A stretch of DNA of 12,377 nt from Comamonadaceae bacterium (lineage in GTDB: Bacteria > Pseudomonadota > Gammaproteobacteria > Burkholderiales > Burkholderiaceae_C), in contig CANCCE010000070.1 of NCBI GenBank assembly GCA_947374505.1, positions 1 through 12,377 on the forward strand, read 5' to 3'. A program made the position numbers and the translations under genes. Below are positions 7,049-12,377 of this stretch, piece after piece (positions within the stretch are counted from its first letter, which is position 1; each line of letters begins with the position of its first letter). Under the pieces are notes generated by a model. The model had not been told where the DNA came from. It did no database searches and worked only from the letters and a program-made list of their open reading frames with translations.

Positions 7049-7132
7049 GATCCTGTCCTTTCAATCTGCCTGAACGGCCTTGCTACATGCTGATGAAAGA
7101 ACTTTGCACGGCGTCAAAGACGGCCATCGTCA

Positions 7133-7153
7133 GACAACGCCGACCACGTTGTC
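7133..7153. promoter_or_regulatory. Inverted repeat upstream of the acidic-protein gene
   Basis: GACAACG and CGTTGTC form perfect 7-bp arms around a 7-bp centre, located 85 bp before the start codon at 7048. The symmetry and spacing resemble an operator for a dimeric regulator. No U-tract follows in either direction, so it is not a terminator. No regulator can be named. Confidence 0.3.
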
Positions 7154-7193
7154 AGCCAATGCGGCGTCATGAAGCCACCCTCCATTTCCGGAC

Positions 7194-7236
7194 AAAAAAA
7201 TGGCCCGCAACACCTCAAGGGTGCGACGGGCCATTT
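7194..7236 (-). terminator. Strong intrinsic terminator after the KGG-protein gene
   Basis: On the minus strand, AAATGGCCCG (7236-7227) pairs perfectly with CGGGCCATTT (7207-7198), with an inner CACC/GGTG pairing. The last part runs into seven T (complement of 7200-7194). The stem begins 21 bp past the stop codon at 7258. The plus strand lacks a matching T-run beyond TTT, so termination is directional. Confidence 0.88.
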
Positions 7237-7257
7237 GGCGCGCCTCAGCGCGCGTGC

Positions 7258-7479
7258 TCAAGATTCGGCTGAAGCACTGCTGCCAGAAACCGGGCGACGA
7301 CCTGCACGGCCTCCTTTGCGGCCCGCTTCACGGGCCTCAGCGGTATTGAACTCATGAGCCTTACCGCTCGCGTGAGCTGCTTTGCCGCCCAAGCTGGCAA
7401 TTTCCTTTTGCCGCTGAGGATCCATCGATGCGAAGCCGCGCTTAGATGTCGCTTTTTGACTTGGGTTGTCTAAACTCAT
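7258..7479 (-). CDS. KGG-repeat stress protein (YciG/Con-10 type)
   Basis: 73-residue basic, hydrophilic protein. It carries two copies of the stress-induced bacterial acidophilic repeat (KGG, PF10685): RGFASMDPQRQKEIASLGGKA (about 14-34) and FNTAEAREAGRKGGRAG (about 44-60). E. coli YciG and fungal Con-10 share this repeat; members accumulate in general stress or stationary phase and are thought to be small disordered protectants, with no known reaction. The ATG at 7479 has a strong AGGAG 8 nt upstream. It is a single-gene unit, bounded by the infA terminator upstream and its own strong terminator downstream. The AT-rich upstream stretch (7480-7560) probably holds its promoter, but I could not pick boxes with confidence. 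Confidence 0.88.
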   Translation of the reverse strand: MSLDNPSQKATSKRGFASMDPQRQKEIASLGGKAAHASGKAHEFNTAEAREAGRKGGRAGRRPVSGSSASAES

Positions 7480-7632
7480 GAAAAACTCCTATTAATCGTT
7501 GAAGTGTTTAAATTGGAAGGCTTGTACAGTTTAAAAAGAAGCTGAGTTAAGCGCGTCAGTAAGCGGCCCCTGATCTTGTAGGACGAAGGCATTGCGCGAT
7601 GCCACCTTGGCCAACGGCGGCAAGACGCCACG

Positions 7633-7656
7633 AAAAACGGCTGCACAAGGCAGCCG
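7633..7656 (-). terminator. Intrinsic terminator after infA
   Basis: CGGCTGC (7656-7650 on the minus strand) pairs perfectly with GCAGCCG (7644-7638) across a 5-base loop, and TTTTTCG follows. It lies 65 bp after the infA stop codon and separates infA from the KGG gene. Confidence 0.82.
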
Positions 7657-7721
7657 ATTCAAGGAGAGCAACAAATCTGCCAAAGACAAGGCGCAGTCGC
7701 GCTAGCTTTGGCTCAGGGTGA

Positions 7722-7982
7722 TCAGCGCGCCGGAGGGCGCGCAGAACCTGTGGGCGCACGACCGGCGATGTGCCGGAAAGTGATGCGGCCCTTGCTCAGG
7801 TCGTAAGGGGAGAGTTCAAGGGACACCTGGTCACCCGCCAAAATGCGGATGTGGTTCTTGCGCATCTTGCCGGAGGTGTAAGCCACCAGTTTGTGGCCGT
7901 TGTCCAGCGTGACACGAAAGCGCGAGTCCGGCAGCACCTCTTCGACCAGACCGTGCATTTCAATCAGTTCTTCTTTTGCCAT
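7722..7982 (-). CDS. infA: Translation initiation factor IF-1, second paralogue type
   Basis: 86-residue IF-1, a single S1-type OB-fold that binds the 30S A site and helps IF-2 and IF-3 choose the start tRNA. The sequence MAKEELIEMHGLVEEVLPDSRF, then VTLDNGHKLVAYTSGKMRKNHIRIL and VSLELSPYDLSKGRITFRH, covers the whole family. Compared with the usual 72 residues there is a basic, proline-containing tail of about 14 residues (AGRAPTGSARPPAR). Burkholderiales commonly keep this longer copy apart from the infA inside the ribosomal-protein operon. The start at 7982 has an excellent AAGGAG about 8 nt upstream. It follows the 77-residue gene after 51 bp and precedes a terminator, so these two probably form one transcript. 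Confidence 0.95.
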   Translation of the reverse strand: MAKEELIEMHGLVEEVLPDSRFRVTLDNGHKLVAYTSGKMRKNHIRILAGDQVSLELSPYDLSKGRITFRHIAGRAPTGSARPPAR

Positions 7983-8033
7983 GGTTGCATCTCCTTCAGA
8001 TAAATACAGAAATCTCGGCTGGGCGTCTTGGCA

Positions 8034-8267
8034 TCAAGCCAATGCGCGGGTGTTGCGCTCGCCAATCCAGGCCAGCGCGTGCTCGGTCGCGTAATGCAAT
8101 GCGGCAGGCGCATTGTCGAACAATCTGGTGAAGCGCGAAACACGGTCATGCGTGCCGCTGCCTTTGCCGGAACGGATAGAGACTGAGGCAGCAAAGCCGC
8201 CGTCGACAAGTTGGGTTGCCAGGGGTGAAACCCGGTACTTACCAACCTCAATAAGGTGGTGATTCAT
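8034..8267 (-). CDS. Conserved-looking 77-residue protein of unknown function
   Basis: Encodes 77 residues starting MNHHLIEVGKYRVSPLATQL. The core GGFAASVSIRSGKGSGTHDR then RVSRFTRLFD reads as two or three beta strands. A C-terminal helix follows (APAALHYATEHALAWIGER). The size and strand-helix pattern suggest a small compact domain, but I cannot assign a family. The frame stays open to 8495, but the upstream stretch lacks protein character, so I placed the start at the ATG 8267. No Shine-Dalgarno is visible there: the ATG is preceded directly by six T belonging to a terminator-like hairpin. The gene lies 51 bp before infA, and the two probably share a transcript. Translation control by the leader is possible. 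Confidence 0.7.
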   Translation of the reverse strand: MNHHLIEVGKYRVSPLATQLVDGGFAASVSIRSGKGSGTHDRVSRFTRLFDNAPAALHYATEHALAWIGERNTRALA

Positions 8268-8300
8268 AAAAAATGCGGTGCCCCAGCTTGGGCCGGGCAC
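8268..8300 (-). promoter_or_regulatory. Terminator-like hairpin abutting a start codon
   Basis: On the minus strand, GTGCCC (8300-8295) and GGGCAC (8283-8278) form a 6-bp GC-rich stem. CGCA, then six T, then directly the ATG at 8267 follow. This resembles an intrinsic terminator or attenuator placed exactly at the start of a gene. An alternative pairing of GCCC with GGGC within the loop region is possible, which would allow switching. No Shine-Dalgarno is present between stem and ATG. Confidence 0.45.
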
Positions 8301-8646
8301 AAATAAAAGGGAAAACAAACGACTTGCGAGCAAGCCAAGGGGGGTCCGGCTGTGAACCGGTATAGGCACCGCTTGGGAAGTCTTTGCTAGGAAAATAGAA
8401 CAGTGCTGGCAAGGTTCAGGGCTGTATGGGCACTGAAAACACTGAGAAGTCCGGGCTCTGAGAAGCGCCGCGCTGATGGGATCAAGCCACTTCAAGATAT
8501 GAATTTGGAAAGGCTGGACACATAAAGCTATTGCGATACCGAAGGTGTGATTGTAGCGGTTTAAACAAGATGGCGCATTTTAGGCCCTTCCTGGGCCCGT
8601 GTGCCACCCATTTTGCAGGCTTGGCTTGGCTTGACATGGTTCCGGG
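8301..8646 (-). other. Non-coding leader and promoter region
   Basis: No coding sequence is supported here on either strand. On the minus strand TACAAT (8555-8550) is a good -10 box, but no acceptable -35 box lies upstream. If used, the transcript starts near 8543 with a leader of about 276 nt before the 77-residue gene. The leader holds small hairpins (CCGG...CCGG at 8346-8360; CTTGC/GCAAG near 8322-8334) and a direct repeat CTGAGAAG at 8442 and 8458. Nearer the response-regulator stop there is a weak hairpin GGCCC/GGGCC (8583-8597), possibly a poor terminator, and three tandem GGCTT units (8618-8632). Confidence 0.4.
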
Positions 8647-9651
8647 CTAGTTTTCAAACTGCGGGTGCAGCTGCCGGATACGGTTCATGGCCATGCCGGC
8701 TGCGGCCGTCCGGGTTTCGACGCCAAGCTTGGCAAAAACACGCTCAAGGTGTTTTTTAACCGTCATCGGGCTGGTCCCCAGAATGTCGCCAATATCACGG
8801 TTGATCTTGCCTTTGACAACCCAATACAGCACTTCGGCTTCGCGCGCTGTCAGCTTGAAGCTCAGGCTCATGGCTTGAATAACGGTTTCATCGGACTCTT
8901 CGCGCATGATGATCAGCCAGTCGTCGTCGCCGGTCTGCTGGTGCAGCCGGCAAGTCAGCCGCTTGGCGCCCTGCTCGATGCTCAAACGCGGCGGCTCGAT
9001 CTGCGGGTCTGTTTGCTGTGCGGCCAATTGCTCGGCAGTGGCCACATGCCGGCGCAACCAGTTCAGCACCGCGTCTGGCGTTTGCGGCGCGGCTGTGCCG
9101 TAGTAGCGCTGCAACAGCTCGCGCGCCAGCGGTGTTTGCCACATCAATTTGCCGTCGCTCACGCGCACCGTGATGGTGGCGTAACCAAAGGCGTCCAAGG
9201 CGTTGCGAGCTTGCCGTTTTTCGCGGGCGCCTTGCAAATGCACCGCAATACGCGCCAACACCTCTTTAGGCTTGATCGGCTTGGTGACGTAGTCGACGCC
9301 ACCGACGTCGAGTGCCGCCACCAGGTATTCAGTCTCGGTCAGCCCGGTCATGAAGACGATCGGAATCGGCGCTGTGGCGGGCGAAGCTTTCAGCCGCCGC
9401 GCCACCTCGAAGCCGTCCATGCCAGGCATCATCGCGTCGAGCAGAATAATGTCGGGCAGCGCTTGCGCGGCGCGTTGCAAGGCCGCCTCGCCGTGGGTGG
9501 CCACCAGCACCGTGTAACCAGATTCGTCCAACGCGTCGTGCAGCACAGAGAGGTTGTCGGGCACGTCATCGACGATCAACACGACATCGCTGTTGGCGCG
9601 GTCCAGCGTTTGCGCCAGTGGCGGGGCGAACATGGGGTTCGAGGGGCTCAT
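8647..9651 (-). CDS. Response regulator: REC, PAS-like region, LuxR-type HTH
   Basis: Cytoplasmic DNA-binding response regulator of 334 residues. The REC domain (about 22-140) has the acidic pair Asp28-Asp29, phospho-acceptor Asp72 in ILLDAMMPGMDG, Thr102 and Lys124, all intact. Residues 150-255 look like a degenerate PAS domain (FGYATITVRVSDGKLMWQ near its start), an uncommon insert that may bind a ligand or mediate dimers. The C-terminal LuxR/NarL-type HTH (about 268-328) contains FKLTAREAEVLYWVVKG, then MTVKKHLERVFAKLGV. The ATG overlaps the stop of the upstream kinase as ATGA, so the two are translationally coupled and almost surely partners. A second in-frame Met at residue 7 is a less likely start. 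Target genes are not shown by the sequence; the nearby urt operon is only a guess. Confidence 0.92.
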   Translation of the reverse strand: MSPSNPMFAPPLAQTLDRANSDVVLIVDDVPDNLSVLHDALDESGYTVLVATHGEAALQRAAQALPDIILLDAMMPGMDGFEVARRLKASPATAPIPIVFMTGLTETEYLVAALDVGGVDYVTKPIKPKEVLARIAVHLQGAREKRQARNALDAFGYATITVRVSDGKLMWQTPLARELLQRYYGTAAPQTPDAVLNWLRRHVATAEQLAAQQTDPQIEPPRLSIEQGAKRLTCRLHQQTGDDDWLIIMREESDETVIQAMSLSFKLTAREAEVLYWVVKGKINRDIGDILGTSPMTVKKHLERVFAKLGVETRTAAAGMAMNRIRQLHPQFEN

Positions 9652-12377
9652 GTGACAGCGCCTGAAAACGTTATTGGCATTCCCGCTTGCGCGTCGATTT
9701 GTCGGGCCATGGCTTCAAACTCAAATTGACGCGCCAGCCCTTGCATGGCGGCCACAAAAGCATGGCACTCAGGCTGGGCTTTTTCTATCGTGTCGAGCTG
9801 GTTCATGATGCCGCGAAAAAAACCCAGATTGACCAGTTCGCTCAGCGTTTTCACCTCAGACGCTGCCGGCCACAACAACGCCGTCAGAGGCGCTGACACC
9901 AACGCTGCAGCAGGGGCAGGCGCTTGGGTCAGCCAAGCCAATGACAGCTGGCGTTCAAGCCAGTCCAGCAGCTCGCTGTGGCGAACCGGTTTGAGGATAA
10001 AGTCTTCTTGACGAATGCCAACGTCGTTCTCCAGCCCCTTGTCAAAGGCGTTGGCCGAGACAATCGCAATCTGCGGCTGGACTGACTGCAAAGAGGCAGA
10101 AGAATCGCCCAAAGCGCGCAGCCGGCGTATGGTTTCCCAGCCGTCAATGCCGGGCATGGCCAAGTCCATCAAGATCGCGTGCGGTTGCAAACCGGCTGCC
10201 AACAAATCAAGACCGTCATGGCCGCTGACGGCGGTGCGAATCTCGAACCCCATGGGCTGCAGCAGGCTGACCAGAATATCGCGGTCAGCCTCTTCGTTGT
10301 CGACCACCAAGATGCGCCGGCGCTCACCGGCATAACCGTGGCGCGGACGGCTCAGCAGCGGCAAGCTAGGTACTGTAGCAACCGTTTGAGGCACATCGGG
10401 CAAGAACAATCGGACCCGAAAAATCGACCCCACGCCAGGCGCGCTGGTCAGTGTCATCTCGCCGCCCATCAGGTCGGTGAGCATTTTCGCGATGGTCAGA
10501 CCCAAGCCGGCACCCGGCGCTGCACCAGCGCTGGTGCCGGCACTGCTCGCTCGCGTGAAGGGTTCAAAAATGCGCTCACGTTCTTCTTCAGACAAGCCGG
10601 GTCCGGTGTCTTCCACATCGATCAAGGCCATCTCGCGGGCGTAGCGCACACGCAATGTGACGCTGCCGCTGGAGGTGAACTTGATGGCATTGCCGAGCAG
10701 GTTGATGAGGATTTGCCGCACGCGTTTTTCGTCCGCGCGCACCACCAGCGGCATCACACCTTCAGGCTCGAACTTGAATTGAAGGCCTTTGGCCTGCGCT
10801 TCCAGCTCAAACAGATTCGCCATTTCTTGCACGCCGTCAGCAAAGTGCATGGGCTTGACGTTCAAGGTGAGCTTGCCGCTTTCGATGCGCGCGATGTCTA
10901 AGGTGCCCTCAATCAGCGACAACAAATGTTCGCCACCGCGTTTGATGACGCTGACAGCCTGCCGGCGATGCGGCGGAATCGACGGGTCTTCACCCATCAA
11001 CTGTGCATAACCCAAGATGCTGTTGAGCGGCGTGCGCAGCTCGTGGCTGATGGCGCTGATGTAGCGGCTTTTGGCTTGGTTCGCCAAATCGGCGACTTGC
11101 TTGGCGTGTTGCAGCGCCTCGTCGGTTTGCCGGTGCGAATCAATCTCTTGCATCAACAAATGCGTTTGCCGGTTTGATTCTTCTTGCGCCACCTGCCGAC
11201 TTTTTTGAGCCAACACCATCCACCACGCCACCATGCCGGCAATCAACAACAGCGCCATGTAGGCTTTCACAAAACCCGAACGCAAAGCCGCACCAGAAAC
11301 GCCTGCGGCCTCCGCCAGCGGGCGCAATTCCTGGTGATACAGCAAGCCAAAGACACTGCCCAAGAGCGGCACGATGACCAGCATCAGCAGTAAAAATTGA
11401 GCCAGACCGGTGTCAAGGTAAGGCCAAATACGGCGCGGCAACAACCAACGCAAAGTGGCCGACCATTGCGCCGCCAAGCTGGCGTGCGGCTTGCACATGT
11501 CACCGCAACGCGCGTCGAGCGTGCAGCACAGGGAGCAAATGGCGCCTTGGTAAGCCGGGCAATGCGCCATGTCGGGGCTTTCGTACTCGCGCTCACAAAT
11601 CACGCAGCGGCTCATGCGGTGGGCGCGAAAAACACCCGGCGCAGGCGCTTCTGCGTCAGTGTTTTCCGCCCCACGGGCGATGTAATAGCGACCGCGTGTG
11701 GCCCAGGCGATCAGCGGCGCGGTGATGAGCGCAGTCAACATCGCAATCACCGCAGAAAAAGCCTGCGCCAGCGGACCGAACGCCCCCAAGTAGGCCGCCA
11801 CCGATAACACCGAAGCCAAGGCCATGGCACCGACGCCCACCGGATTGACGTCATACAGATGCGCCCGCTTGAACTCAATGCCTTTGGGCGACAAGCCGAG
11901 CGGTTTGTTGATGACCAAGTCGGCCACCACCGCCATCATCCAGGCAATGGCGATGTTGGAATACAGGCCGAGCACGTCGCCAAGCGCTTTGAAGACGTTC
12001 ATCTCCATCAGCATGAAGGCAATCAAGGTGTTGAAGACCACCCAGACCACGCGGCCCGGGTGGCTGTGCGTCAACCGCGAAAAAAAGTTAGACCAAGCCA
12101 GCGAGCCAGCATAGGCGTTGGTGACATTGATCTTGAGCTGTGAGATCACAACGAACAGCGCCGTCGCCGCTACCGCCCAGCCGTAGTCCGGAAAGACATA
12201 TTCGTAGGCCGCCAAGTACATTTGGTTGGGGTCGACCGCGCGGTCTGGCGGCACCATGTTGCTGATGGCCAAGTACGCCAGCAAGACGCCGCACAACATC
12301 TTGACCACGCCCAGCAAGACCCAGCCCGGCCCACCGGCCAACACGCCAGCCCACCAGCGCCAGCGCGTGGCGGGGGT
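9648..12377 (-). CDS. Hybrid histidine kinase with NCS1-permease-like sensor (N-terminus off window)
   Basis: 909 residues are visible; the frame is still open at the window edge, so the start lies outside. Order in the visible part: about 230 residues of transporter-like membrane helices resembling the C-terminal half of NCS1 permeases (RWWAGVLAGGPGWVLLGVV, then INVTNAYAGSLAWSNFFSR and DVNPVGVGAMAL). Next comes an eight-cysteine cluster (codons 11606-11493), two further helices (about 11410-11205), a helical linker, and the kinase core. The core has the H-box SHELRTPL with His at 11045-11043, N-box NLLGNAIKF, G1 DTGPGLS and G2 GLGLTIAK. A receiver with phospho-Asp at 10166-10164 (LMDLAMPGIDG) and a helical tail without an Hpt histidine end the protein. 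It probably senses a nucleobase-like or hydantoin-like solute, transported or merely bound. It is coupled to the response regulator by a 4-bp overlap. The kinase assignment is certain; the NCS1 assignment is likely. Confidence 0.9.
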   Translation of the reverse strand, partial: TPATRWRWWAGVLAGGPGWVLLGVVKMLCGVLLAYLAISNMVPPDRAVDPNQMYLAAYEYVFPDYGWAVAATALFVVISQLKINVTNAYAGSLAWSNFFSRLTHSHPGRVVWVVFNTLIAFMLMEMNVFKALGDVLGLYSNIAIAWMMAVVADLVINKPLGLSPKGIEFKRAHLYDVNPVGVGAMALASVLSVAAYLGAFGPLAQAFSAVIAMLTALITAPLIAWATRGRYYIARGAENTDAEAPAPGVFRAHRMSRCVICEREYESPDMAHCPAYQGAICSLCCTLDARCGDMCKPHASLAAQWSATLRWLLPRRIWPYLDTGLAQFLLLMLVIVPLLGSVFGLLYHQELRPLAEAAGVSGAALRSGFVKAYMALLLIAGMVAWWMVLAQKSRQVAQEESNRQTHLLMQEIDSHRQTDEALQHAKQVADLANQAKSRYISAISHELRTPLNSILGYAQLMGEDPSIPPHRRQAVSVIKRGGEHLLSLIEGTLDIARIESGKLTLNVKPMHFADGVQEMANLFELEAQAKGLQFKFEPEGVMPLVVRADEKRVRQILINLLGNAIKFTSSGSVTLRVRYAREMALIDVEDTGPGLSEEERERIFEPFTRASSAGTSAGAAPGAGLGLTIAKMLTDLMGGEMTLTSAPGVGSIFRVRLFLPDVPQTVATVPSLPLLSRPRHGYAGERRRILVVDNEEADRDILVSLLQPMGFEIRTAVSGHDGLDLLAAGLQPHAILMDLAMPGIDGWETIRRLRALGDSSASLQSVQPQIAIVSANAFDKGLENDVGIRQEDFILKPVRHSELLDWLERQLSLAWLTQAPAPAAALVSAPLTALLWPAASEVKTLSELVNLGFFRGIMNQLDTIEKAQPECHAFVAAMQGLARQFEFEAMARQIDAQAGMPITFSGAVT

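Noticed and set aside
7577..7603. Possible degenerate REP unit (TGTAGGA followed by GGCAT/ATGCC hairpin)
   Set aside because: Only the first seven bases match the REPIN units; the stem is displaced by several bases, the GAT end is not in place, and there is no inverted partner nearby.
7556..7759. Minus-strand 67-codon frame downstream of infA
   Set aside because: It overlaps the infA end and runs through the infA terminator stem; the residues are Arg/Leu/Ala-rich without motif.
8268..8495. N-terminal extension of the 77-residue protein to 8495
   Set aside because: The added 76 residues are Cys/Pro/Ser-rich with no domain character and would be encoded by the hairpin-rich leader; the ATG at 8267 begins a sequence that looks conserved.
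8583..8597. Hairpin GGCCC/GGGCC as terminator of the response-regulator gene
   Set aside because: Only five stem pairs, and the following bases are TAAAAT rather than a T-run; too weak to list as a separate terminator.
8665..9729. Long plus-strand reading frame (354 codons) opposite the response regulator
   Set aside because: Antisense to an intact REC-HTH gene, with composition typical of a shadow frame (rich in His, Gln, Arg) and no motifs.
12342..12344. GTG at 12344 as start of the hybrid kinase
   Set aside because: The frame continues in the same membrane-protein style (TPATRWRWWAG) to the window edge; the gene is simply truncated.
1..12377. CRISPR arrays, tRNA/rRNA genes, insertion sequences, prophage or defence genes
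   Set aside because: No spaced direct-repeat array, no tRNA/rRNA-like segment, no transposase or integrase motifs were seen on either strand.

Overview
The window looks like a chromosomal segment of a betaproteobacterium, most likely a Burkholderiales/Comamonadaceae member (Rhodoferax/Polaromonas-like). This rests on protein style: an 86-residue second IF-1, UrtABCDE of betaproteobacterial type, and a transporter-fused hybrid kinase. It is an inference, because no rRNA or other marker gene is present. Every gene I can support lies on the minus strand, so the window is described below from high to low coordinates, in the direction of transcription.

12377-8647: a two-gene signalling unit. The first gene, cut by the window edge, encodes an unusual membrane hybrid histidine kinase. 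It joins a transporter-like N-terminal region resembling NCS1 permeases (nucleobase/allantoin/hydantoin type), an eight-cysteine cluster, two more membrane helices, a kinase core, a receiver and a helical tail. It overlaps by 4 bp (ATGA) a response regulator with REC, PAS-like and LuxR-type HTH regions.

8646-7194: a long non-coding leader, a 77-residue conserved-looking protein of unknown function, infA (IF-1 paralogue) with its own terminator, and a KGG-repeat stress protein with a strong terminator. 7193-5476: an extremely acidic small protein and an AI-2E-family (PF01594) membrane protein.

5475-1: the urea ABC transporter operon urtA-urtB-urtC-urtD-urtE (urtE cut by the window edge). The intergenic DNA here is rich. 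A REPIN-like pair of inverted REP hairpins with compensatory stem changes lies upstream of urtA, next to a perfect 7-bp-arm palindrome, a possible sigma-70 promoter and a hairpin in the 5' leader. Between urtA and urtB there is an intrinsic terminator followed by a 17-bp site that matches the NtrC consensus exactly.

Working model (inference): urtA is transcribed from its own promoter and mostly stops at the terminator, giving excess binding protein. urtBCDE is read by readthrough and/or an NtrC-dependent start under nitrogen limitation. The transporter-like sensor kinase may report a purine-derived or related nitrogen compound, which would fit its position near urea uptake genes, but no sequence link between the two is proven.
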